This document shows, in pieces, positions 1 to 10,922 of a stretch of 64,000 nt of DNA. A model generated the notes under the pieces. That model was not told the origin of the DNA and ran no database searches. It saw only the letters and a program-made list of their open reading frames with translations. The position numbers and the translations under genes are program-made. Position 1 is the stretch's first letter. Each line of letters begins with the position of its first letter. The stretch spans positions 1,178,001-1,242,000 of the forward strand of contig BCKC01000005.1 in the NCBI GenBank assembly GCA_001600455.1, given 5' to 3'. This DNA is from Endocalyx cinctus (lineage: Eukaryota > Ascomycota > Sordariomycetes > Amphisphaeriales > Apiosporaceae).

Positions 1-72
1 CTTCTACATAGTCGCGTGGAATTACCTATCACTTCACCAAACTTGCCCACTATTCCGGGGTAGGTTACCAGC

Positions 73-924
73 CTAAGCATCGGAAAAAGCTGTATCCACA
101 GCGCTGGCAATCTCTCCCATAGTGTCGAACTTCCAAGTAAATTCAACCTTCCCCTCGTAGTCGCCCAATTGGCTCTCTGTAGTGAAGTCATCCTCGCTCC
201 TCACGATCCACGCGCTATTTATACCCATCACCTTAGACGTAACGTGATCCGCCCGCAAGCTATGGGCCGTATGCAGCAATTCATCCTTCTCGACGCCGAA
301 ATCGCCCTTCACGTGCTCGAGGAGGTACTCGAAGTTGCGACGGTCGGGCTTGTAGGAGCCGATATCCTCGGCCGTGTACACGGCGTCGAACTCGACGCCG
401 GACAGAGGGCCCGCGAGAACCCGCGCGATGCTCGCCCGGTCGACGTTCGATAGGATCACGAGCTTGTAACGCTTCTTGAGCGATCGCAGCGCCTCTACCG
501 TGTCCGGGAAGGCGGGCCATTCGCCAATCGAGGCCGCGAATGTGTTCGCTTCCGCTTCGGGTGGCGGGGGGAGGGAGAGTAATGCTGCAAGCTGGGTGTA
601 TGCTCGGCTTAGAGCGATCGAGTAAAGCATGGTGGGGTTCGAGGTGATTATGGACACCTCGATGGAGGTGAATAAGGATAGCATGGCTCCTCGGTTTGAG
701 GACATGGGATCGGATTTGGGAAGTCGGGAGCGTAATGGCTCCAATGCTTTGTATACCCCCTCTGAAAATAGCACGGTTAACATTGCTCTATGTAGGAGAT
801 ATTGCAGTCTTTTTTTTCTTTTTGCCCTATGCTCACCATTCCAGTCAATTAAAGTCCCAAAACAGTCAAATGAGTTGACCTTGAAGTCAGTGAAAGACTT
901 GGGATTCTCGGGGCGAACCTTCAT
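73..924 (-). CDS. Haloacid dehalogenase-like hydrolase
   Basis: HAD-superfamily hydrolase resembling fungal 2-haloacid dehalogenases (type II). The start is the ATG at 924; the open frame extends upstream only through a GTG. Two exons, 837-924 and 73-761, give 258 residues. The intervening 75 nt begin GTGAGC, end TTTCAG, and keep phase 1. Splicing turns an odd basic insert into the family-like DWNEGVYKALEPL. Motif I is FDCFGTLIDW, with the nucleophile Asp near residue 20. Motif II is the ILSNVDR segment, the motif III Lys is in SYKPDRRNFEYLLE, and a motif IV-like stretch follows (LLHTAHSLRADH). A cytosolic enzyme; the substrate cannot be read from the sequence. The next gene is 3 kb away and on the other strand. 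Confidence 0.85.
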   Translation of the reverse strand: MKVRPENPKSFTDFKVNSFDCFGTLIDWNGEHRAKRKKRLQYLLHRAMLTVLFSEGVYKALEPLRSRLPKSDPMSSNRGAMLSLFTSIEVSIITSNPTMLYSIALSRAYTQLAALLSLPPPPEAEANTFAASIGEWPAFPDTVEALRSLKKRYKLVILSNVDRASIARVLAGPLSGVEFDAVYTAEDIGSYKPDRRNFEYLLEHVKGDFGVEKDELLHTAHSLRADHVTSKVMGINSAWIVRSEDDFTTESQLGDYEGKVEFTWKFDTMGEIASAVDTAFSDA

Positions 925-3900
925 GGTTTTTGATAATTGATACCTCCACGTCACGAAAGCTGACTTGTTTTGATTCGATTATTTCAATAAAAAATACTGA
1001 GAACTTAGAGATGCAAGATTCCAGCGAACTAATTAAGATTTAGTCACAATCCGGGCGTTCATCTGGAAATATATATTCCCCGTACGCTCACCCACACCTC
1101 CGCACGGTATCTGCCGACGCCTTTCAATTGACATGCTCGGCATGCCGGACCCCTCCATGATTGTCATCAATGCGGGTAAAATATGCAGTATTTATGTTAA
1201 GAGTACCACCCCGTAAGATTTATGCGAGTCCAACTCGTGACCCGGATTTTATACGCCGAATATCGGGAAACGCACTACTTAAAAGTATTTCATTGATCCG
1301 TTTTGGATGACTTGCCTGTCCGCATCATGCTGTAAACAAGATAGGCAATGGTAAGATGCTCAAATAGTATTGATTTATATATTTAAAAGTTCATATTTCA
1401 AAGTCATTTTGATCTCATTCCACTGAGCAGAGATCATCAACGCGACAGCACGTCCGATGCATACTTGGAGCCTTTCTGTTGGAATACTGGTAATAGGGGT
1501 CAAGCATATTATCGTACAGCTATTTTAGTACAGTATGTACGAGTCAGGTTATATTCCCCCTTAAGGGGAATATCTCCTAATCGTACGGAAATACTTTGAA
1601 CTTAAGAATAAGAACAAGAGTCTACAGAATAATAATATATTGCATAGTGAACAATACGATCGTATACAGCCAATTCAACGCTTTCCATGGCATATAGGAA
1701 CCATCGAACGTTGTTCTCTATCACAAGCCGTGTCACATCCAACTACCCGTATGCGGTGTATTTTAAGTAACTATATCCTCGATCGCGATTCCAGGCAAGT
1801 CTCCCTAAAGAGGTATCGTTACCATTTTTAGGGATGACACACTTGGTATAGAACTGTCGTATATATCCGCATTTCTCAGGATGGGGCCAAAGATCTCCCT
1901 ATCCGTATCTAAAGCCATCAGATAATAGTAATATGATGAGTCTCGTCAGTGCCCGTAAGCTTCAGTGTTCATACTTGATATGCAAAGACTTATGTTACTC
2001 AACCTCCATTCGATAGGGCTCTCATCGAATGCAAGAGTGCACCAGAGTATTGTCTCATCCCTGGAGCCAGTATGAACCAAGCACTCGTCAAGGTAACTTT
2101 GAAGGATCAAAGCCTAAGTCGACATTGACATAAAACCTGAGTATAATTAATCAAACACTTCGACACATATGGAACAGGATATCATCTGATATTGGGGAGA
2201 TTCTAGGACGATGTCATCAACGCCATGGGATCGAAAAGATTGGGCCGAACTGTGCCGTAGTATGTAAATTTACACTCTAATTTGATGGTACCGAAATGCA
2301 TCACCCCTCAAAGTAGGATGCAGTGAAGATTAACAAATTTGCAGGTGGCGTCGGAATTTTCGAACATGGATATGAAATTCATGACTGACACTGATATGAC
2401 CTTGATAAAGAGATATTCATGACTGTTTTTCAAGTCCCCAGGAAAATAATAAGGTTAAAGTACGTTTGTAATTAGTTCCAAGAATATGGGCCAAGACAGC
2501 ACGTATTTTACATAAATTCTATAGTCTTTCTGGTGTACAACTCATCTCATACAGCATAATTTTAGAAACTGCGTATGTACGACTGCTCGAATGGAGGATT
2601 AGAGAGGAGGTTCACAAAAATCAAAAAAAAAAAAAAAAAGAATATCGACCTATATCTTCCTGTTTATGGTTATACCTTTTATTTTTAAACTTCTAGGTTC
2701 TTCCAGTATCCATATTAACATACTCGTACTTTTGTTGTACTAATCAAAGACGTGACACATGAAGCCCAATGCTTTGAGGTTTGGCAATAATGGAAGGCGT
2801 GTTTCCACATATTCTTACTTCTATAAAGAAGTGATCGTCGCGATCAGCCATAACGCATAGGGTTTATAGCGTCCAAGAATTGACCATCTCAATGAACTGT
2901 GCCGCGCCACTGGATACCGGAAAATTGTTAAAAGCTGTGCCGCAGAGAGAATTGATTGTCGGCTGATATATTCTCTGAATGTCCACTCTGACACCGCCTC
3001 AGTTATGTCAGCTATTAATAACAGTCGACGTGTGGATCCTATACTGCTTCGTTTTGGTGTATACTGTTGAATCTAAATTATGAGCCCAGCGGACCTAGAT
3101 ATCATCAATCTATAGATGACATTAACGGCAGAACGTATTGTATAATCAACTACTATAGCAGGTAGAAGTCACTAAGCCTACCAGCAATACTATATAACTA
3201 TATAAAAAAAGAACCAATCTTTGTGGTACATAGTAGGATCGTCGGGTACGTTCCTAGTGTCCCACTTATAATTGTCATACATTAGCAAGATTCCATTTTC
3301 CTTTACCTAATATCTTGAGTATAGGACCTAACCTACCAAAATGGCGGATCAGGCTTGGCATTTAAGATCTCATTTTCAGCCCTGAGCGGCATTGAACTGT
3401 GCCGCAACAGCCAGCCTCGGGCTATCCTAGATGAATCCTAATTCCTTAGTTCCCCGGCGTATAGTGGGTTATGATGATCAACAGCATTGTTCGGCCAAAA
3501 TCACCGTATTTTCCTCTAGGATAGCTAGGTTGCGGCGCGGAAATCAAGTTGCGTTTAGCTTGCTGTGCATAGCTTCCAAGGAGGCTAGGAATGGTAAAAT
3601 GGACTGAAGAGACCCAAAAATCATGAACATCTTTGACGACAGAATCCAATATAATAGGAGTTGCTATGCTTGGCGCATCCAAAGAAGAAGCCTTTTGTTA
3701 TGATATCATGTGCGTTGTAGAATCATAATCTTAGTATCACGAAGTTCAAAGACAAAAATAGATTTCAAGATGATCGAGCACGACTAGGCGGTTAGGTTAT
3801 ACTCGAATATTGTACGATGGAAACGAGTATAAAGTCAGGAGAGAATCCGGTCTTGTTCAAATCTTCTGTTCGATATCATCATCACAATCAACAACAACAA

Positions 3901-4001
3901 CAACAACAACAGCACTCAACTTCTTTACTATAATCCAAACCAAACAACTTCTTCTAGTAGCAATCATTCAAAACCTTCCCCTTCACCACCACTTCATCAA
4001 A
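925..4001. other. Intergenic A+T-rich region, no gene supported
   Basis: About 3.1 kb with only short, family-less open frames. It carries a perfect hairpin at 1551-1573 (9-bp arms ATATTCCCC around CTTAA), an A-run at about 2623-2639, and the motif CTGTGCCG four times (near 2249, 2897, 2935 and 3396), three of them preceded by GAA. A decayed mobile element is possible but no coding remnant was recognised. The last 190 nt are the promoter and leader of the gene at 4002. Confidence 0.5.
3828..3834 (+). promoter_or_regulatory. TATA-like box
   Basis: TATAAAG lies 174 nt before the ATG at 4002. Between them is a CA-rich leader containing a run of CAA triplets (about 3888-3911), typical of 5' untranslated leaders of well-expressed fungal genes. 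Confidence 0.4.
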
Positions 4002-4466
4002 ATGCAGTTCTCTACCACCGCTATCACCACTCTCGCCATCTTCCTCACTGGAGCTACGGCCCTCCCATCCAGCAGCCCATCTGAGATCTTCGCCCGCTCC
4101 TGCCCCTCGTCCAACGTTCACTCGAACGCGGACTGCTTCTACACTCTGGAGCACACCGGCGCCCAAGGTTTCCTCAACTACGTCGTCCGCATCGACCCCA
4201 CGGGCCAGACCGACCCTCAGGGCTGGTGCAAAGGCATCGTCGACAACATCAAGGGCGAGTGCAAGGAGACTTCGGGCGGCCTGTCCCAGAAGTCGTGCCT
4301 CGAGTACAACACCAACGCCGATGGCGTTGCCGGTATCGACCTCAACTTCCACATGAACGAGTGGAACCCCGGTGAGGATAACAAGGTCTGCGTCTTGAAC
4401 GCCATCAAGAAGGGTTCTTGCAACTTGAACCTCAACTTCAACCAGGGCGCTTGCTACAAGAACTAG
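4002..4466 (+). CDS. Small secreted cysteine-rich protein (154 aa)
   Basis: Single-exon gene. The start chosen is the ATG at 4002 (context TCAAAATGC), because the residues it opens form a classic signal peptide, MQFSTTAITTLAIFLTGATA, with cleavage expected near residue 20. The longer open frame upstream runs through the CAA-rich leader and is not protein-like. The mature part is about 134 residues with eight cysteines, enough for four disulfides, and ends in GACYKN. Codons are strongly C-ending, which suggests high expression. I do not recognise the family. A secreted effector-like or structural extracellular protein fits, but no activity can be assigned. Confidence 0.85.
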   Translation: MQFSTTAITTLAIFLTGATALPSSSPSEIFARSCPSSNVHSNADCFYTLEHTGAQGFLNYVVRIDPTGQTDPQGWCKGIVDNIKGECKETSGGLSQKSCLEYNTNADGVAGIDLNFHMNEWNPGEDNKVCVLNAIKKGSCNLNLNFNQGACYKN

Positions 4467-5461
4467 AGAGGCTTGAATTTTCTTTGTTTCTTCGAGAGGA
4501 AGGTTTCAGGGGTTGGCTTCTCTAACTAGGATAGGGTCATCGATATCTTTGTGACAGTACTTTTATGTATCAAACTTTGTTGGTATGGGATAGGATAGGC
4601 ATTTCATTCTTTTAGTTACTTTTCTTCTTTCATTGTATCTAGCTATCTGTTCACTCAGATTTTCTTTACACGAACAAATATAGTTCATTTTCTTCATATT
4701 TCGCCATTTGGACCTTTACTATTCAATGGGTGCCTTTTTATAACTAAATACCCTTTTCTAGGCTTCAGCTTACTGAATGGCATAGTTGAGCTTAACCTAA
4801 GTCAATTTAGAGTCTTTAAAATTGTTGAAAATAACCAAGTTATAAGAGATCTTATTAAGTAGCCTTTATACGTAGATGTCAGGGATATTAAACTAGGACA
4901 TCTAGTTAGCAGCGCAGCTACGGCTACCTAAAGGGTGGCTTTAGTAGGATAGGTCTATATAAGGAGAGATTTCCGCTTCCATAGGAGATAGGAAGGTTAT
5001 AAAATAATAAAATTATTTATTAAGCTCTTAGATTTATATTGTTACATTACTGCTAAGCTTTGGCCATGTAACTATGCCACCCTATACTCCAACATAACCC
5101 CATTTTCTCGCAGTAGACTGTAGCAACTATACCGGCTAAGCAGCACTTTGCCAATGTAAAAAGGTAAGCTGGCTGCAGCTGACAAGGCCAGAAATGGATT
5201 AGTGTATTACCGGCGCTGAGTTAGGTATTTGAGGGGATTTATAAGGATTCTGATTTTCATGAGGAGTCTGAAACCGTCCTTTCTTATATACGAAGTTAAA
5301 TATTGCCTCATATTTGTTTATTATGAATGGTGGTGGAAAGATAATTAGTGAATTCTCAGTTCGTCACATCCACGCTACTTTCTTGGTTCCATTCCATCAT
5401 CCTGAAGCATAATTTGTATTTATTTTACTCGTCACCACTTGGAACTAGTTGCTCTTAGGAC
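4467..5461. other. 3' region and A+T-rich spacer
   Basis: It contains the T-rich 3' flank of the secreted protein gene and then A+T-rich DNA with many TAGG/CCTA steps. No open frame resembling a protein family was seen. Confidence 0.5.
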
Positions 5462-6525
5462 ATGGGTTTAGCCAAGGTTCAATATGGATGTCACGGGTGT
5501 CGCTTTAGTTTTGGTTCCGGTAAGTAGTAACTAGTTAACCTAGCGGAATATCGGGAGTTCTTCCGCTAATATATTTTCTCAGGAAGTGGGTTAGGGCTTG
5601 AAACAGCTTTTTTGTTCGCCGAAAGAGGTTCAAGAGCCGTAGTTTTTGCTGACCAAGCTTTCGAAGCAATCTTAGAAGCTTCAGAAAAGAGTACGACTAT
5701 TGCAACGGCTAAAAACTACCAAGCCGTTGCGCTTCATGTGGATGTGAGAGACCGCGCATCAGTCAAGAAGATGATCATGGAAGTTAAGCATAAACTTAGC
5801 CGAATTGATTATGCAGTGAACACTCTCGGGGTTAGTAACTTTTTAGTAGCTCATTGTATGAGATAGGATTTGCTAATGGTATCATTTGTTGTCAGGTTCC
5901 GCGTCAAGTTGCAGCTGACACGCCAAGTGTGGAAGAAACAGAATATGACTTCCTCCATGATGTTAACGCTAAAGGCATCCTCCATTGTCTACAAGAGGAA
6001 ATCAGAGTTATAAAGGACTAAGAACCTCTGTTTATAGAGGGACGCAATGCTCGGCGCGATATAGGCCCAGGCTCTATCATCAGCGTTACATCTCTATCCG
6101 CTGTCGTCGGACTGCCAATTCCTCTACCTATGTCGCTAGCAAATTTGCCGCAAGAGGAATTATCAAATGTGCTGGTAAGTTCTGGATCTCTCCGATTCTT
6201 CATTGAAATTCTCTTAAATTTACGGACTTATTGTTATCTTTTCAATGTTGACTGACTATTTTATTTTTAGCACTTGAAAATAGGAGCAGTGGTCTTAGAA
6301 TCAATGAAGTCTGTCCTGGTTTCACAAATACGCCCATGCTATAGAAAGGGATTGAAAACAGCCAGAAGTCGGCGAGATACTCAACAAATCAATGCAACTG
6401 GGCCGTGTGGCACTGCCTGAGGAAATTGCCAGCGTGGTGCATTTTCTCGCTAGCCCAGGTGCAAGCTTCGTAAACGGACAATCCATCGTTGTGGATTCTG
6501 GAGTGTCAGTCAATGTTCTCACATG
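5462..6525 (+). pseudogene. Short-chain dehydrogenase/reductase pseudogene
   Basis: Relic of a classical NAD(P)-dependent SDR. Recognisable pieces in order are GSGSGLGLETAFLFAERG (cofactor loop), an HVDVRD segment, DYAVNTLG (the NNAG-like strand), SIISVTSLSAVVG (catalytic Ser region), STYVASKFAARG (YxxxK site), INEVCPGFTNTPML and the C-terminal FVNGQSIVVDSG. Three introns are still readable (about 5520-5581, 5830-5895 and 6175-6270). The frame is broken by TAA at 6019-6021 and TAG at 6342-6344, and by frame changes near 5485-5515, 6115 and 6355. Both stops sit where family members would plausibly have Gln codons (CAA, CAG), so they fit C-to-T change at CpA. No product is expected. Confidence 0.85.
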
Positions 6526-6962
6526 AGTTTTTCTAATAATTATGCTCAAATTCATTCCATTCCCCATGCCAATTTACACATGCGGCTAAAACATATTTTT
6601 TTCGTTGCAGATCTGGATCCAAGTATGGGTAATAATAACGATATAAGAACTCATTCAGACTACGTTGGTTTCTCAGTTTCTGTCGAATAATTTCTAACTA
6701 GTGTAACCATTAATTTACTTATGAATACAATTTTGCTCCTATATCAGCGAGTGCCATATTGAGTCATTACTTCTCATCTAAGACCTGGTCAAAGTTCAAA
6801 AGATAATACTACAAAATCGAGTTGAATCCAAAAGAAAGAAAAAAAGAAGAAGAAAAAAAAACACGGCCATTCCAATTTTGCTTTGTCAAGTTGTATGTCA
6901 AGTTCTACCTTCTGTAAGAAAAAGTCCGAATGTGGAATCCATAGCCACTACCCACCCAGCAC
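6526..6962. other. Spacer between convergent genes
   Basis: 3' flanks of the SDR relic and the kinase gene, with an A-rich tract at about 6832-6862. Nothing else was seen. Confidence 0.4.
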
Positions 6963-9900
6963 TTACTCGAAGATTGTTTTGTCCTCGTTATTATTCTCTG
7001 AGTTATCCTTAGCGCCTTCGTCGAAGGCTTGCGGCCCATTTCCTGTTATTACAGAACTCATATCACTACCGGCGAACAAATCTAATTCTTGGTCAAAATT
7101 GTAAACCTGACTGGTTCGGCTCGGATACTCCATCGACAGCTGATTAGGATCAGGCCCCATATCTGGATGAGGAGGAGGGTATGACGACGAGTCAAATGTT
7201 AAATAATATGAAGATTCATCTGTAAGATTAGAATGCTCTGGCTGTTGAAGCTGTGCACTGCCAGCTTGGCTGTTTGGTTCGGGGTCCGCTTGAATGAAGG
7301 GCTCACGTGTACTGGCTAACCCGGTCAGGTCAGGTGAATAATAATTATTGACGGGACCGTATGGAAGGAATGGCTGGAACGCCCCTAGCGCTGCTTGGGC
7401 GGACATTTGTGGCGAATTGCGGTGAATAAAATGTTGATGAATAATATCACGAGCTTGTCTTACTGAATCATCAATTGCTTCGTATAATACTCTCTCCTGT
7501 TGGCTCCGAAGATCCTCGCTATAGTCTAACTCGTAATCCGTTGGCGTATGTATGTAGCTATCTGGAGATTCAGCGTGCTCCTCAGCCCTAGGGTGAATAT
7601 CAAGTAAATTGGCTGAAAGTGGTCAGTCATATTGCGACAGATTTGATCTTATACTCCGAGCTTTATCCAGGCACTTACATGCAATTTCATACGGGAAGAG
7701 AATTTTTGTGATCAACGCGTACTTTTCAATGGCTGGTATGTCTCGTTGTCGTCTTCTTAGCTTGCGATCTTGTGACTGGCCATATCCAGCCTCCCAGTCG
7801 TAAGATTCATTGAACACATCCCTCTGATTTCTGTAGTCACAAGAAGGGGTAGGCATTTGTACGTCTTCTATGGATTCGTCCTCAGTTCTACATACTCTCC
7901 AACACCGAGGGCAATGCCAAATTCTGTGTGTTCGTGAGAGATGTTCCCTGTAGTTAAACTGGTAAGTATTTAATTACCCAAATCTATTTCCAGTAGATGA
8001 TTACATACTTCAATCTGGAGATACTGAAGCAACCCTTTGGACAGGGATGCCTCTGTGGATCTCGAACACGGTAAGGGCAAGGGAATTCCTCCGAGCTCTC
8101 ATCGATTTTATCAGTTTTGTCAGCTTTTCTTTCACCACGATCCCCACTTTCGTCATCGCTACCGCGGTTTTCACTCCTTCGGAAAGGAGGAGAAAGCTTT
8201 TTGCTTCCATTTCTTGATCTTTTATTGTGTGTATGTTTCAGTGATCCTCCACGACCGGTATTCTCAGAATTAGATTGACTCGGAGGTACAGAGACGATCG
8301 ACGGATGAAAGGAAGAGTAATGAGGAGCGTGCCTTTGCATTTCCACCAAAAATGACTTCTTGATTTCTTGCTTCATGCGGCGAATCTTCTGGTCGTTCTC
8401 TCTCCACGTCGCTTGTTTCTCTTCCAAGTTCTTATTTGATTCGTAATTCGTGAAAAGGCGGCTCTCGACCATGGCTTTCCCCCGCGTTCTCCTTGATTTA
8501 ACACTAGAGAACAGTCCGGGGAAAAATCTCTCGACTATTCCAACGATGTTCTCTCTCATCAATTGTGACATGTCGCTGGACACAGGGGGCGATGGATTGT
8601 TCCAAGGGGTCAATCCTTGCAAGATGAAGGGCTTAATATTGACGTCTCGTTTAGCCCGTACAGAGCTGTAAACGAAAGGGTCGTGAAATTCATCCATCAC
8701 ATTCACAGAGGAACTCGGACGACAGTCTAAACAGTGGCTACTGAAGCCTTTGAAAACATAATAGACTTTATCAATAGAAGGTCGCTCTTCAGGTGACTCT
8801 GACATCATGAGGGCAATGATCTTCAAGTGGTTCTGCGTAATCCATAGGCCCCTATCAAGAGCTTCACCGTTTTCGTTGAGTCCGACTCTCTTGGTGTTCA
8901 TTCGAGATAATTTTGATTGACCTAAGCTACTAATCCAGTGGCCAATGTTAGAAAGAGACTGATGGTAGCCCTTGGACTCGCTGCCGAAGATGGCTGCTCC
9001 CATTTCTTTCAAGCTCCTTCCTTGAAGAACGGTGCAAATTTCAAGAAATACGCAGCCTAGTGAAAATATATCCGAGGAAAGGTCCCTTTTCTTTTGCTTG
9101 ACGACTTCAGGTGACGCGTACCTCTCGGTATATGCGGTGTGTTCACCGGTGTCAGTCTCATCCATGGTCTTGTATTGCTTCGAAATACCAAAATCAGCCA
9201 GCTGAACTGACCCAAATCTATCGACTAGGATATTTTCGGGTTTGATATCCTTGTGCTTCACCTTCTGAGAATTGTGCAAGTACAAGACCGCCGACGAAAG
9301 ACATCCCATAGCAGTCAAAAGTAGCCGATACAATTCCATTGTACGATTTTCTTCGGACTCTGCTAGATGTCTTAACAGCTGAGCCAGGTTGCATACAGCT
9401 AAGGGGTATATGACAACTCCAACTTGGTCTTGTCGCTGGAAATGTCCGACATAAGCAGCAATATGGTTGTGCTTTAGTTTCATCATGATTTCCAGTTCCT
9501 TTGGTTCTTTAATTGAGCCACCCATTGTGTCATACTGGAATATCTTGATTGCCAAAGTATCTTGCTGATTGGTACCTTCTACCTGAAACGAGGCGCCCCA
9601 GACAGAACTTGATCCTCCAAGGCCGATGAAGTGGTATTGTGAACTTTGCTGTGATTGGTCTCCTGTGAGACCGTCTTTGAAACTACCCACTAGTGTCTCC
9701 CAGTTTGCCTGCCTGTATCTTCTGCAAAAATCCGACATTCTTGTTGTCGAGCTATATTGTACATTTCGCAAGCGAGCCAAAGCGCCGTTCAACGCAGAAG
9801 AATTTCGACGGGAGGGCACAGATGGAACGGATGGCACGGATGACGAGTATATCGAGTCGGATGGTGTTGGAGATGAACTAATTCCGGAAGAGGATTCTTT

Positions 9901-10158
9901 ATCGCTTTCGGGATCTTCCCAAACAAAGTTCTCGGCCTTGAGCTGGGTGAGTCGGTCTTTAGGGACTGCTTGCTAAATTATTAACTTTGCTTCAGTTATA
10001 ACTAGGTAATATAGTAACTTACATGTCGGGTTTCCTTTGAGAGGTTCAGTAAAAGCGTGTGGTTCTTGCAAACCATCCCATAGTGCCTGCACCACCACTG
10101 GTGCGGGCTCTGTCACGATAAGTCTCGTGTCGAAGGGATACATGTTGCCAATGTCCAT
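6963..10158 (-). CDS. Protein kinase with C-terminal zinc-finger region
   Basis: Predicted Ser/Thr kinase of about 1004 residues in four exons: 10023-10158, 8009-9968, 7679-7947 and 6963-7612. All junction phases agree. The kinase domain spans about residues 155-420: glycine loop GLGGSSSVWG, VAIK-like Lys187 (LAIKIF), catalytic HKDIKPEN (Asp286) and DFG at 304-306, followed by a substrate-side ASPE. All catalytic residues are present, so it should be active. The exon 2-3 junction rebuilds a Cys/His-rich region, FPCPYRVRDPQRHPCPKGC then LKEHLSRTH then HCPRC, like fungal C2H2 proteins. The C-terminus is acidic and Gln/Ser-rich, as in a transactivation tail. The start at 10158 is the least certain point, since an upstream exon is possible. 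The pathway is unknown. Confidence 0.8.
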
Positions 10159-10922
10159 GTCAGTAAAACGAAGACTTCGAGCCCGAGAAACTGAGAAGAG
10201 ATGCGAATTCAGTACGTAAATACGAATCAAAATAAAAACTTTTTTAGGAAAAATAGTAGCAAAACATAGGACATTTTATTCCCCCCCCCCCCCCCTCTTC
10301 ACCCGCTTGCGAGTTACGTGCATACATTCATTAATGCAACTCAGTCCATGCGACTTCTAATTCGCTGAAAACAAATATCATATTATCATCTGTAATTCGC
10401 AAAGAAATGCACTTTCCCCTCCGCCACCATCTCATCGGATATGGCTTAGCAACCTCTTGCGAAATACGTAGTAGGGCCGCCAATCAGCTTCCAAAGCACA
10501 TTTGCATAATACGCCGGATACTTAGATGAGATTTCTTGCGAGATACAGAAAAGTCTCGGCACATATTAAGCGTGGTATTCATTTTCCGTGTTCATGGACT
10601 CCAGGATATCAAGGTAGTATTGAGAGTTACAATTTTTAGCCCCCTTTTTCAATTATCGAATCAGATGATCAGAACGTGACTTGAAATTTTAGGGTGAGGT
10701 GAGGTACAACACAAATAGGTACGTTTATTAAAATGATTAAAAACCCGCGGGAATAGTCGTAGGATACGATATATCAAGGGAAAATATAACGTGGAAATCT
10801 GGCAATTTCAGATAAAGTATATATCTTGTACCAAACCACCACCATATCACTTCGACAACAGAATAATCATCTGATTATATTTCTTTCCGTAATTCTTTAT
10901 GATAGAAAACCATATCTAACAC
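10159..10922. other. Promoter region of the kinase gene
   Basis: Contains an uninterrupted run of about 17 C at about 10280-10296 and A+T-rich DNA. The left part is the upstream flank of the kinase gene and the right part is the 3' flank of the gene at 10923. No other gene was seen. Confidence 0.4.

Noticed and set aside
837..954. Unspliced and GTG-started version of the HAD protein
   Set aside because: GTG starts are not expected here, and removing a 75-nt intron restores the family sequence.
3810..4001. N-terminal extension of the secreted 8-cysteine protein
   Set aside because: It runs through a CAA/ACA-rich leader and would bury the signal peptide. The ATG at 4002 is better.
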